Counted from the stretch's first letter, positions 11,301 to 22,344 are shown. The stretch is 64,000 nt of DNA from Owenia fusiformis (GCA_903813345.2 CAIIXF020000010.1:14019181-14083180); one strand, 5' to 3'. Notes: generated from the letters alone by a model not told the origin. Made by a program: numbers and translations.

Positions 11301-14300
11301 TTACTCGCAGAGAACTTCTTGCTATTGTAACTTTCGTGCAGCAGTTTCGTCATTATCTACTAGGGAGGCAATTTCTCATCAGAACAGATCATAATGCATT
11401 AGTATGGGTGCTCAGGTTCAAGAATCCAGAAGACCAACTTGCTCGATGGCTAGAAGTATTGGGACAATACAATTTTACCATTGAACATCGGCCTGGAGCC
11501 AAACATCAAAATGCTGATGCATTATCTCGCAACCCTTGTGATCCTGACGAGTGTGATTGTTATGATGGTAGGACAATGCTAGAAGAGTTGCCATGTGGCG
11601 GTTGCAAAGACTGTACCAAAAAGCATCAAAAATGGTCAGACTTTGCAGAGATTGATGATGTGGTTCCACTCTCTAGTAAAATAAGAAGAGTAACTACAAT
11701 TGCAGAAAGCACTAGATGTCCAGTGAGGCGTTTCGTGTTTCAGCTATTGATGTTAGTAACCATGATGCTGTGCTGCACAAAGCAATTTGTAGTTTCAGCA
11801 TCACAAACTGTAGTTCAGTATATCAGATATTCATGTTTTAGTGTAGTTCAATCAGTTAGAAGAATCAAGGCTAAAGATAGTAGTTTATTAGAACCTTTGT
11901 ATAGACCACCTAGCAGTGAGCTTAGTGGGAGATCAGACAATTCTCCAGATATTGTAACTTCGAAAGAGATTCTTGATGTGACGACAGAAAGTAATCTTAA
12001 ACAGTTAGAGGTACCTGAAGAATATCAGTGGGGTTACTCGAAACGGGAAATTGCAAACATGCAATTAAATGACCCTGACATTGGTTGTGTTTTAAAGACT
12101 TTTCCTGGACAGCGTCCAAGTAGAGATTTGATGGCTATAGAGAGTCCAGCAGCAAGGAAACTATGGCTTTTATGGGATCAGTTAGTTATAATCCAAGGTG
12201 TTCTTTACAAGAGATGGCTATCAACAGATGGGGTACAGTCTCACCTGCAGCTAATTATGCCCAGAGTGTTGCAAAATGAAGTTTTACATGCACTGCATAA
12301 TTCAATTGTATCTGCTCATCTTGGTGTCAAGAAGACTGTTAGTAAAATTAAGAGACATTTTTACTGGTACAGAATGAGAACCTCAGTTACCAATTGGGTG
12401 CGCCAATGTGTTACATGTGGTGCCAGAAAACAACCTAATAGACCGGCTCGTGCAAAGCTTGGGTGTTACAGTGCTGGTGCCCCACTCGATCGAATCTGCA
12501 CTGACATTCTTGGGCCATTTCCAGTTTCAGATTCTGGCAATCGTTATGTCCTTATAGTTCAAGACCAATTTACTCGCTTTATTGAGGCCTATGCCATACC
12601 TGACTTTACTGCAGAAACATGTGCAAATAAAATTGTGTATGAATTTATGTCACGATATGGCCTGTCACTTGATATTCATAGCGACCAGGGGCGGAATTAT
12701 GAAGCTCAGTTGTTCAAGGAAATGTGCAAGCTTTTTGAAATCACAAAGACAAGATCTAGTCCATTTCATGCTCCAGGAAATGGAATGGTTGAAGCAATAA
12801 ACAAAACTATTCTCAACATGATTTCTTCCTATGTTAGTAAAAATCAGAAAGACTGGGACAAACATATCCCCCTCCTTACTTCAGCATATCGAAGCTGTAA
12901 ACATGAAAGTACAGGGTACAGTCCTAACTTGCTGATGTTTGGTAGAGAATGTCGACAACCAATTGAACTTATTATGGGAGGACCTGCAGAACTCAAAGAT
13001 CAAAATAAGCCTGAATATGTCACCAATCTGGGAAATACCTTGACTGACATTTACCAATTTGTAAGGGAGAATTTAAAGAAATCCATGCAAACTCAAAAGA
13101 AAGATCACGATACAAGACTCTCTGTCAATAATTATGAAGTAGGTCAGCTAGTTTATATGAGGGACACAAACAAAACGGTTGGCTTGAGCCCAAAACTAAA
13201 ATCCAAAAATTGGGTTGGCCCTTGTGTGATAACAAGAAAATTGAGCGATCTATTATTTGAAATCAAAATCTCCCAAAAGGGTAAATCAAAGATATTACAC
13301 CATGACAGACTAAAACCTTTTCAGAGTGATGAAATTCCAGAATGGGCACGGAGGCTGCAAGAAAAACTGAACTCTCCTTTAAGAAAAATTGAGTCAAGGG
13401 ACATTGCCTGCAACACAGAAAAGTTACCTATAAAGCTAAAATTCACACAAACTCTCGGTCTGTCGACCACACATAATACTGACTCAGGGCTTTCAAAGGC
13501 ATCAAAGCAGAAAAATAATCAACTATCACAACAATCCCAACAATGTTATGTAAAGCGTCATAATAAAAATACATCCTATCCTGTTTCAACCACAAAGGAT
13601 AAAGACAGCATTACTCAGAAAGCAATGCCGACAAGAAGAAGTCCCAGGAAGAGACATTCCCCAGTCCGACTTGGCGTGAATGGGGCAGAGATTAAAATCA
13701 CTTAGTCTTCCTTTTCTTTCATGTGAGAATGCTCAATTTTGATTTATATCCTTTGATAACATAAATTCTGACAATTATCTTGAACTTCAAAAGTTTTCAA
13801 TCAAGACCTCCTCCGAGATGAATTAGCCAACCAACTGACAGAGGAAGGTATAAATATCAGACCTCTCATATGTCCAATCATTATGATGCCTGCCGAGGAC
13901 ACAGATGACATTTGTCTAATAACTTGCTCATTTTGTTCTCAAAACTTCGATTCAGTCAGACAACTAGCTCTACATATATACACACACTTACCTTGGTTTT
14001 ACCAAGACTTTTACTGCACGCACTGTGAAAGAAATTTTGAAAGACAATCTCAATTAGAAAATCATTTAAATCTACATGGGCAATTTGACACAGACTACAA
14101 GTTAAGACTGGAGTCAAAAGTTGATAAGCTACAAGTAGATTACTATAAAGAAAACATTCATCATCATAACATTGCCAAAATTATTGAGGAAAAAGCGCCA
14201 CTTTTGTCTAACCAGCGCCTGAGGAAACTGCTTCGCAAATCTAAGATGGGTAAATCATCGACCAGAAGGCCATCAACCCCATTACAAGACGAAAGCGATG

Positions 14301-17300
14301 CAGCCATAAATGCATTGATGGAAATGCAAGATACTATTAAACAGAGCCCACCCAACATTCAGCAAAAAGCCGTCCCTGAGGAGAAACTGGTGGTCTCCAG
14401 TCTTCCTAACCCTCCACAAACTACTAGCAGCCGGAAGAGGAAACTTGAGAGCGAAGAAAGCTCGCAACTAGCCAAGAGGGTATCCAGCCTGGAAGAGCGA
14501 ATCACCCACCTCAGCTCCAAGCTTGTTCAGGTCTGTGAGCAACAATCCACAGACCTGAAAGCACACATAGATGTAGCGTTACAAGACTATACCTCCAGAG
14601 TATCCAATTATAATCTCGAGCTGACGAAAGCAATCCAACATGACATTGAAACTTTGTACCAGAATATCCTAACCAAAACTTCCACTGGCCAGCAACACAA
14701 CCTAGACCATGCCTTTATTGCATTCTCAAGAACACTTTTAGAAAAGAAGTGACTTCTGAAAAAAACATAATTTATAATTATCATTACCTTAATAAGTCTC
14801 AGTGTGTTGAGCATCCACATCATATTTTAAAATCTCAGTGTGTTGAGTAAGCTATATCCATCATATTTTAAAATCTCAGTGTGTTGAGTAGCCTATATCC
14901 ATTATATTTTAAAAAGCTCAGTGTGTTGAGTAGCAATATCCATTTTATTTTCAATGTTCAGTGTGTTGAACAAATTTATTATGAACTCAACAAAATTCCA
15001 GTGTTTTAAAAAAATGTTCAGTGCTTTGAACATTCATCATATCCAATAATCTATGATGTTCAGTATTTGAACAGGACAATTTTGTTCTATGACATTCAAT
15101 TAGCTCAAGTATCTTAATGTTTTCTGTCACCCAATATATTCATAAGTTATCAAGTGCAACAGAGTGTTACATCAACATTTGTATTCATCATACAACTAAA
15201 GCAATGTTTTGACTGAGTGACTTTGTTGATATTTTGAAAACATATTGCCCGAGGCATTTAGACATTAACCAGTGATTTAATTTTGACTTTTAATATGATT
15301 ACCTTAGTATTGGACTTTTGAATTTAGTATAAATATCTAGTTTAAAGTTAAATTGATAACTGTTACACTTGAGCTACTGACTGATTTCTTTTTGATTTTT
15401 GCCAATGTGTCCAGGAGTACACATGACTAGTGGGAGATAGTGTTGGGTTTTTTTAAGTAATGCCAGGTTTCAATTCTTGCATAAAGATGGCAGCATAGCT
15501 GAGCATCAAGACTTAACAAAATCATTGAAGCCAAAAGCCACAACTCTGTTCTTTTCACTCATCATATAGGCAATACTTAGTCATTTCTCAAACCCAAACT
15601 AGCTGGACTCTGTTATTTTCACAAACCTGTATCTCAATACTTAAACATTTTGCATCCAACCAAAGGGGCTGGACTCTGTCATTTTGCAATAACAGTGGTT
15701 CATGACTTAGGCAATTTTGATCATTCATACAGTTGGACTTAACCATTTTCAGTGACATTTCAGTAAGAACTTAGGATAATTTTGTCATTAAGTTTCATTG
15801 GCACTTTGCCAAATTGGTCATTGGCAGGTTGCCAATTGTGGTTTGGCAACATGCCAATAGTAGTACTATATAAGAGGCTTCGAAACCTCACCCTGGGAGT
15901 TATGATCTGGAGTTACGATCCGGAGTTACGATTTGGGTCTTTTACAGTCAGTACAGTAGCTCAGTAGTATATAACCTGTAAATAGATAGTGTAGTTTGAC
16001 TCTATATAATAAAGTATCGTATGTTACTCTGAACTCTGAAGTTTGTCGTATCATATTGGCGTCATCGTTTCGTAGAGACCCAACAATATTCATTTAGGCT
16101 GATGTATAACGTAGGAGTGGGCCGGGGTGGCCCTTGGTCAGGCTTGCTCGGGCCGGGAACATTGGTCTGCCCCAAACATGGGGCTCTTGAGGTCAATACC
16201 CGTGGGTGCCCAAATTTTAAATTTGTCTTGCCAATTTCAAAATCATCATTAAATCCATCTTTCAAGACACGTAAGTTAATGTTTCAACTATCAATATGAT
16301 CATTTATGAGTATACTGTCACACTGCAGGTTCTGGATGCTACCATTCCTGCTGATAATCCTTTATGTATTTACACTGCATGTTCTCGATGCCTTTATGTA
16401 TTTACACTGCAGGTTCTGGATGCTACCATTCCTGCTGATAATCCTTTATGTATTTACACTGCAGGTTCTGGATGTTACCATTTCAGTTGATAATCCTTTA
16501 TGTATTTACACTGCAGGTTCTGGATGCTACCATTCCTGCTGATAATCCTTTATGTATTTACATTGCAGGTTCTGGATGCTACCATTTCTGTTGATAATCC
16601 TTTATGTATTTACATGGCAGGTTCTGGATGCTACCATTTCTGTTGATAATCCTTTATGTATTTACATTGCAGGTTCTGAATGCTACCATCCCTGCTGATA
16701 ATCCTTTATGTATTTACATTGCAGGTTCTGAATGCTACCATTCCTGCCTGCTGATAATCCTTTATGTATTTACACTGCAGGTTCTGTATGCTACCATTTC
16801 AGTTGATAATCCTTTATGTATTTACATTGCAGGTTCTGGATGCTACCATTTCTGTTGATAATCCTTTATGTATTTACATTGCAGGTTCTGAATGCTACCA
16901 TTTCTGCCTGCTGATAATCCTTTATGTATTTACACTGCAGGTTCTGTATGCTACCATTTCAGTTGATAATCCTTTATGAATGTATTTACACTGCAGGTTT
17001 TGGATGCTACCTGCACTTGTGCTCAAGAAGATGGTGATGGGGAATTTTGACAAGGGAATAGTGGATAGTGGTATAGCCGATTCCATAGACTTTATGGTAG
17101 ACAAGGTAAAAGAATGATTGAATACATTATAAAGATTTCTCATTTACTGATGAAAACTGAATGCACATTATTTATCTTTCTTTTAAACTGACCCAGATCA
17201 AAACTTTCTGTCTTTGAGCACATTCTTATGTTGCAACCTGGAGAAAAAATAAGTTAACTTAAGCAACTCATCACTACATTGCAAAACTGGCCAGTTTATT

Positions 17301-19237
17301 GTGTTGTGTTGTATTCATCAACAAGCACATGGATCCTTGTCCAGTTATTTACCATAGTTGTCTCGTGTATTATCTGTTTGTCATGTAATTATTACGTCAC
17401 CACCAGAAGTGATGACAAATTGTTATAGTATCCAATTTTTCTGTGGATAGTGTTTGACAATTGGTGTTGTCTGAATTCAGTGTCTGTTTTTCTCCTTGGT
17501 TTTAGTTGGATAATCTAGGACAGCAAGAGCTGGCATCCAGACTTACCATTAACTGCCAGAATGCTTACATAGAACCCCAGAAACTTAACCTTGTAGAAGT
17601 CACTGTTATGGATGTGAGTATTATTATTTAGAGATCAGGGAGGCATGATTTTTGACTTAAGGCCAGGAGAAGGCTGGGCATTGTTTCTAATCATTAGGCC
17701 GATGCTGTAGATTGCAAATATAGCAGATAATCCAATCATGTCTGCTGATGGTACATTACCAACAAATTTTTGAAAATACTTATTATCCCACCGAACGAAG
17801 TTCGAGGGGGATAAAGGAAAGCCGCCTGTCCGTTTGTCTGAGGGATAACTCAAATACCGGTTGACAGATTTGATTCAAATTTTATAGGCTTATGCCTTAT
17901 GGCGATAAAACCTCTGCTCGAGAAGGAGTTTTCAATATGGCCGCTTAATTTTAAAATGGCCACCATTTTTTGTAAAAGTAAATTTTATATGCTGATGCCT
18001 AGGGATAAAGGAGCTACGCCGAAGAAGAGATTTTTAGAATGGCTGCTAAATATCAAAATGGCGGCCATTTTTTCGTCTTGATAACTCAAATACTAGTTGA
18101 AGGATTTGGTTCAAATTTTATATGCTGTCGCTGCTTAGGGACAAAGAAGCTACCCTGAAGAAGAGATTTTCAAAATGGCTGCTAAATATAAAAATGGCGG
18201 CCATTTTTCGTGAAAAAATGTAATCTTTGATAACTCAAATAGCAGTGAATGGATTTTTTTGAAGTTTTATATGCTGATGTCTAGGGATACAGTAACTCTG
18301 TTCGAGAAAGATTTTCAAAATGGCAGCTTAATTTCAAAATGGAAAAAAGGAATGTAATCTTTGATAACTCAAATGCTGATTGATGGATATGGTTAACAAC
18401 TTGTATGTTGATGCCTCGAGACAAACAAGCTGCTGAAGAAGGAATTTTCAAGATGGCCACTAATAAGCAAAATATGTCTCGTTCGCTGGGATTTGCTACT
18501 CCTTGGAGTTGCTGTTTTTCTAACTCATAAATCTTTTATGTATGCAGTTCATATAAAACAAAGAAAAAAATTATTTTTCGCAGCGAAGGTCTGCAGACTG
18601 GTGTCAAATTTGGACCTGGCAACCAAAAGGCTAACCATTTGAACTAAGCATCAGTAATTACCTGCTTGAACCAACCATATTCTATCACGTGTATTTTTAA
18701 AAATGGCTTAACAAGCAAGTGTTGAGAGCAAGCTTGTAAAAAGAACTCCAAAATTCAACGAATACATATAACAAAAACACTTACAAGTTGACACTTTTTA
18801 ATTCCCTTTTATATGTTGCAGGTTTTTGACGAATGTGCCTTATCACAAGCAGTAAAAGACGAAATGTATAAATGTTATCCCAACGCTAAAAGAGCTCATC
18901 TAAAAACTGGTGGCAACTTCCCATATCTCAGTCGTAGTGAGGAAGTTAACATTCATATACAGGTAAACCTTTCAACTTTTGAAACAAGGTATTTCAAGCC
19001 AATAAATGTGAAATAAAAAGCTTATAAATAAGTGCACATGAAGTACATGTGGTTGCAGTTTGAATGTACCACTTACCTATTTGGTCCTGTCCTGTATTTC
19101 AGATACACCTGAGGACATTCCTAAAGAGTAGGTTTAGTGCACGAGAAGAGTTGCCATCTGAAACGCCATCTATTAACCCAGAACCAAGCACATCAAAAAC
19201 AGAACCAGCAACCGCATCTGCTGGCGATGGAGATTGA
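8305..19237 (+). CDS. SPG21: Maspardin (SPG21), complete eight-exon gene
   Basis: Coding exons: 8305-8367, 8783-8944, 9291-9371, 9704-9849, 16997-17105, 17506-17613, 18822-18962 and 19103-19237 (stop TGA included). All junctions are GT-AG and phases close, giving 314 residues against 308 in human. Diagnostic blocks in order: MGEI start; [18 protein letters not shown] (about 22-39); [20 protein letters not shown]; the nucleophile-elbow-like [15 protein letters not shown] (exon 4); [18 protein letters not shown] (exon 5); [13 protein letters not shown] (exon 6); [16 protein letters not shown] (exon 7); and a Ser/Thr/Pro-rich tail. Family knowledge: maspardin is an alpha/beta-hydrolase-fold protein of endosomal/trans-Golgi membranes that binds CD4 in mammals; loss causes Mast syndrome in people. 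No signal peptide or membrane segment is visible. Oddities: intron 4 (7147 bp) contains an LTR retrotransposon 13 nt after the donor and 13 duplicated acceptor boundaries before exon 5. AATAAA lies at 19352-19357. Confidence 0.96.
9859..9862. repeat. Target-site duplication ATAT, left copy
   Basis: ATAT immediately precedes the TGTTGGG end of the retrotransposon; the same four bases follow its CCCAACA end at 16086-16089. A 4-bp duplication fits LTR-element integration. Confidence 0.8.
9863..10303 (+). repeat. 5' LTR, truncated just after the TATA box
   Basis: Matches 15441-15880 nearly base for base, then stops at GAGGCTTC. It retains U3, including the TATATAAG box (10289-10296), but has lost R and U5 and with them the polyadenylation signal. 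The following base begins the inverted pol fragment. Confidence 0.92.
10304..11289 (-). pseudogene. pol: Inverted fragment of gypsy pol (protease-RT linker and N-terminal half of reverse transcriptase)
   Basis: Read on the minus strand, this encodes an open segment ending at 10304. Recognisable RT blocks are the loop before the fingers ([20 protein letters not shown]), [24 protein letters not shown], the first catalytic aspartate context [13 protein letters not shown], and [15 protein letters not shown]. The YxDD box and the rest of RT are missing, because the fragment runs into the truncated LTR where a TGA terminates it. Upstream of RT is a linker typical of gypsy Pol ([20 protein letters not shown]). 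The fragment is reversed relative to RNase H-integrase, so no intact polyprotein can be made. The junction at about 11285-11295 shows an 8-bp CGCTATTG shared between the two sides. Confidence 0.9.
11290..13705 (+). pseudogene. pol: gypsy Pol C-terminal half: RNase H and integrase, 5'-truncated
   Basis: The frame is open from the junction ([15 protein letters not shown]) to TAG at 13703-13705; the first ATG is internal, so this is a fragment of a polyprotein. Visible parts in order: RNase H C-terminus ([14 protein letters not shown] ... [14 protein letters not shown]); a Cys-rich linker and a hydrophobic stretch near 11740-11810; an H2C2 zinc-binding domain ([10 protein letters not shown] ... 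QCVTCGARK); the integrase core with aspartates in ICTDILGPF and IHSDQGRN and the glutamate in [11 protein letters not shown]; a GPY/F-like module ([11 protein letters not shown] ... HHDRLKPF); and a basic tail. The integrase catalytic residues appear intact. It has no reverse transcriptase upstream in the same orientation. Confidence 0.92.
13883..14752 (+). CDS. Accessory retrotransposon ORF: two C2H2 zinc fingers plus coiled coil
   Basis: 289 residues from ATG 13883 to TGA 14750-14752, located between integrase and the 3' LTR where env-like genes sit in some gypsy elements. Two classical C-x2-C-x12-H-x3-H fingers are seen at about residues 15-35 and 48-68 (start CSFCSQNF and CTHCERNF). A basic, Ser/Pro-rich middle ([19 protein letters not shown]) follows, then a heptad-like region near residues 195-260 ([13 protein letters not shown]). 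There is no signal peptide or membrane segment, so it is not an envelope. The frame stays open upstream to about 13781 (after a TGA), so a spliced form could add about 34 residues. No function is assigned; nucleic-acid binding is inferred from the fingers. It could also be a captured host gene fragment. Confidence 0.75.
   Translation: MMPAEDTDDICLITCSFCSQNFDSVRQLALHIYTHLPWFYQDFYCTHCERNFERQSQLENHLNLHGQFDTDYKLRLESKVDKLQVDYYKENIHHHNIAKIIEEKAPLLSNQRLRKLLRKSKMGKSSTRRPSTPLQDESDAAINALMEMQDTIKQSPPNIQQKAVPEEKLVVSSLPNPPQTTSSRKRKLESEESSQLAKRVSSLEERITHLSSKLVQVCEQQSTDLKAHIDVALQDYTSRVSNYNLELTKAIQHDIETLYQNILTKTSTGQQHNLDHAFIAFSRTLLEKK
14798..15075 (+). repeat. Short tandem repeat in the retrotransposon 3' untranslated region
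   Basis: The word CTCAGTGTGTTGAG or close variants recurs at 14798, 14834, 14875, 14915 and 14955 with 36-42 bp spacing, then decays to TTCAGTGCTTTGAA-type copies to about 15075. Between copies are AT-rich TATCCATCATATTTTAAAA-like words. Confidence 0.75.
15428..15440 (+). other. Polypurine tract of the LTR element
   Basis: AGTGGGAGATAG directly precedes the TGTTGGG start of the 3' LTR, the expected place for the plus-strand primer. Confidence 0.7.
15441..16085 (+). repeat. 3' LTR, full length (645 bp)
   Basis: Begins TGTTGGG and ends CCCAACA. It contains TATATAAG at 15867-15874 and a polyadenylation signal AATAAA at 16008-16013, so U3, R and U5 are all present. In the sense orientation inside SPG21 intron 4 it offers both an alternative promoter and an alternative poly(A) site. 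Confidence 0.93.
16313..16996 (+). repeat. Tandem array of 13 copies of the SPG21 intron 4/exon 5 boundary
   Basis: Each unit ends with the acceptor TATTTACACTGCAG (or ...CATTGCAG) followed by GTTCTGGATGCTACC, nearly the first 15 bases of exon 5 (GTTTTGGATGCTACC). Post-AG positions: 16329, 16381, 16413, 16465, 16517, 16569, 16621, 16673, 16725, 16781, 16833, 16885 and 16941, with the true exon at 16997. One unit (16381) has ACTGCAT instead of an AG acceptor and is shortened to 32 bp. The others are 52 or 56 bp. Confidence 0.93.
17395..17485. repeat. Fragment of an interspersed family (GTCACCACCAGAAGTG)
   Basis: CGTCACCACCAGAAGTGATGACAA and the following 60 bases resemble 35078-35190 (GTCGCCACCAGAAAGTGGTGAC). 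A weaker relative of the downstream part occurs near 43640-43690. Lies in SPG21 intron 5. Confidence 0.45.
17786..18491. mobile_element. Miniature element with internal tandem units, SPG21 intron 6
   Basis: Termini TCCCACCGAACGAA and TCGTTCGCTGGGA are imperfect inverted repeats. Inside, a 120-150 bp unit recurs, marked by GATAACTCAAAT at 17844, 18080, 18229 and 18363 and by AAAATGGCGGCCATTTTT words. No transposase is present. Confidence 0.65.
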
Positions 19238-19351
19238 TAGAAGAATAAACCAATGCACAGAAGTACAATAATTCATGTGTGTGTGTGTGATATGACAATA
19301 GACAACAATGATGCGTTTTTCTACAAAGTAGTGGCCAAGATTGTAATCAAA

Positions 19352-19357
19352 AATAAA
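19352..19357 (+). terminator. Polyadenylation signal of SPG21
   Basis: AATAAA 115 bp after the SPG21 stop codon. It is the nearest canonical hexamer downstream. Confidence 0.6.
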
Positions 19358-19634
19358 AATTACAATTTAATTAGTATTTAATCAGCATTAATAGTTCAAC
19401 CCTGCTTGTTATTATTCTAATCTGGTATAGTAGCCTATCTATCATATTAAATTTGAGTTTCAAGAAGAGATTTAGAAGTGGCCAAAATGGATTGTGCAAT
19501 ATAATAGACTGAAATATAAAAGGATACAATGCTGATGATACAAATGTAACAATATAATATACCTCCCCCAGTGAACATTATTTTATTTTGTGTATGGTCA
19601 TTTGAGGCCTATTAGGAAACTTCAAAGGACTCAG

Positions 19635-20175
19635 TATAGATCTATGGAAACTGCGAGAGTACATATATTATTATATACACTACTACTACAGTACTACACA
19701 AGTCAATTGGAGGCTTTGAAATATTAACTCGAAGAATGCAAAGGTGATGGAGTGGTGGAGTCAAGGACTGATGTGAAAATTGAGACAGTTTATATAGTAT
19801 TGTACATTATAGTACTGTACTTAGCAGTTATGTCCCTATCATTGAATATATGCCTGAGGTCTGTCATCAATATAGCCCGAGCTTGCGAGGGTTATATTAC
19901 GACAGACCGAAGGCATATATTCAATGATACGGACATAACTGTTGTATTACATACTTTTATATCATGGCTACGTTATATCAATGACGCCACGTGTATAGAT
20001 CTATGAAAACTGCGACAGTACATTACTAATACTGTCTACACAAGTACTGTACTTAGCAGTTATGTCCCTATCATTGAATATATGCCTGAGGTCTGTCATC
20101 AATATAGTTTCATATAATTATTATGACAGACCGAAGGCATATTTTCTATGATACGGACATAATTGTTGTATTACA
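19635..20175. repeat. Two tandem copies of a foldback (hairpin) unit
   Basis: Both copies begin near TATAGATCTATGRAAACTGCG (19635 and 19994) and contain a hairpin (19829-19941 and 20061-20164). The left half TGTCCCTATCATTGAATAT is complemented by the right half. The loops differ. No ORF of note is present. Confidence 0.7.
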
Positions 20176-20399
20176 TACCTAAAGTACATTTACATAACAT
20201 TTCATGAAGATAATAATATGGAGAAATGCGCGAAAAAAGACCAAAGTTTTACACGATTCCAGTCAAAATAACTGTGTCTGTATGTTATGACGTCATAAAA
20301 TTGTCATGGTAATAAAGTTTGGCGGCTATACAGGAATATATAGCCGACCTTCCGCTCCATTGACTTCCATACAAATGCTTCGCTAGGTATGTAATACAT

Positions 20400-20650
20400 A
20401 TTCATACAAGTGATGTACAAGCATATTACAGTATTATAAAACTGTAAAAGTACATTTATAGTACTAGTATCGTACAAGTACATTATAGTATTGTGCATGT
20501 GCATTATAGTACTGTATAGGTACATTAAAGTATTGTACAAGAACATTATAGTACTGTACAAGTGCATAATAGTACTGTACAGGTACATGTATATTATAGT
20601 ACTGTACTAGTGCATTATAGTACTGTAAAAGTGCATTATGGATGGCACTG
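20400..20650. repeat. Degenerate 20-bp minisatellite
   Basis: Repeats of GTACAAGTACATTATAGTACT-like words, about ten copies, each itself partly palindromic around GTAC. No coding role. Confidence 0.75.
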
Positions 20651-21009
20651 TAACAAAATAACTTGTTACAGTACGATATGTGAATTAGATGGCAAATGGC
20701 AAATGGCAAATCAGGAACATTACAAACCATTAGATCTTAAGGGATTATCCTTTCAGAAAAAAATTCTGAAACATGTTTCATTAGTAAAAGATGATTTTGG
20801 GGTACGAAATAAAATATATTTTACTTTCTAAAACTGTAAGATCCCCAGTGTTAATTGGTTAACCACTAATCCGTTAGGACATTTATTGTTTATACTGCAT
20901 ATGGTGCATGCATTTTTGTACCATCTTGGAGATGTTATGCACAGACAGGGTTAATGCAACCCATTGCTTAGCATTCCTTTATTACGTTTATATCTCCATA
21001 TAGTTGGTA

Positions 21010-21214
21010 CAGTGATCTCCCCAGCATTAAAGCAAGTGGGTGCAGCACCCACCTGAGATTTTGAAAATAGGCTTGCACCCACCTGAAAATTCATTTGCAC
21101 CAACTTGAAAATGAGAAAAATCAGGAAAATGGGCATATTTTGACTAATTTTGGTCTGAATTGTGAAAATGAGAATTTTGCACCCACTTGAGAAAAAATCC
21201 TGTGAAGATCACTG
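21010..21214. mobile_element. 205-bp miniature element, CAGTGATCTCC family, copy 1
   Basis: Starts CAGTGATCTCC and ends GATCACTG; flanks TGGTA/GGGTA suggest a decayed 5-bp target duplication. The interior has repeated GGGTGCAGCACCCACCTGA words. An inverted copy lies at 36401-36606. Confidence 0.75.
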
Positions 21215-22344
21215 GGGTACATAGAGAAACACAAAAATGTATCCTTTGTATATCATGTTCAAATCAAAAGTACTTTCAATATCCTCTGGTGTTCACACAT
21301 TTAACAGTTGATGGTTAAATTCATTTCAAGGTTGTAAATCTGGTCATAAATCTGATTAAGCTTTATTCTTTGGTCAGAAGGTTGAAGAACTGTAAAAATG
21401 AGTCTTTGATGGTGTTAACACCAGTTTGGGACAAAATTCAGGTAATCTGATTAATTTATCATTTTTAAATTGCAAAATTTAAGAACAAATACAATGCCAT
21501 TCTATTTCTTGGTCAAACTATAACCAATGAGAATTTTGTGTTTGATTTCTTTATTGTTACCAGTTTATATAAAGCTCATGTGCCATGCAAACATGCTCCA
21601 ATGTTAAATTGTAAAAAAGAGTCAATTCTCTGCATATCCCTCATGTAGAGTGTGTGTATCACTTGATAGATACAAAAATACTGAAAACAAAGAATGAGTA
21701 TTCATATCAATATTCCATAAATATTTCTAAAATTAGTACTCAATAATCCAAATTTAAACATTTTCAAGAAAAGATCATTTATTTCTGTTGCATTATTCAA
21801 AATATGGTACATTAGATATTATTAATGAAGGTGATATTTATTTCTACTATGCATAAGCATATTGTAGGAGAGTTGTGACTACATAAGGTGAATGTATAAA
21901 AACAATATTAAAAGCATATACTTGTATTATTTTCAATACATCTGTTATGTTTGTTTATTGTTAATGGTTTAATGTACAGCACCAGTAAATGGCTAACATG
22001 CCAAATTTTTGAGGATGAGTGCCAGACTTACTGAATAATGATGGACGCCAGTTATGAAATGATAATTTACGAATCAAATAGCTGCAATTTTTACCATCCT
22101 GGACTGGAGTTTGTAATAATATTAAGTTTTGCACTTAAATAACAGACGTCATACAATTTTGTAAACTTTTACAAGAGACCAACAATTCATATCGGGGAGA
22201 GAATGAAAGTCCTCATCTCATTAGATTTTGAATTCCACATATTAAAGGTGTATAAGGATAATTGTCTCAGTCTGAATCTCCATAATGATTTCACATCCAT
22301 TCAAAATGTGCTCCAGTGTAATGTCGCAGATTTACACATTTTCA

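Larger units (their letters stand above)
9863..16085 (+). mobile_element. Rearranged Ty3/gypsy LTR retrotransposon in SPG21 intron 4
   Basis: A 6223-bp element with termini TG...CA flanked by ATAT. Order: truncated 5' LTR (U3 only, 9863-10303); an inverted pol fragment (10304-11289, minus); RNase H-integrase in sense (11290-13705); a second ORF with two C2H2 fingers (13781/13883-14752); a short tandem repeat; a polypurine tract; and a full 3' LTR (15441-16085). The primer-binding site, gag, protease and the C-terminal part of reverse transcriptase are absent. Over the 441 bp shared by the LTRs I see one substitution (C/T at the poly-T near the start), so insertion is recent. It is non-autonomous as it stands and lies in the same orientation as SPG21. 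Confidence 0.93.
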
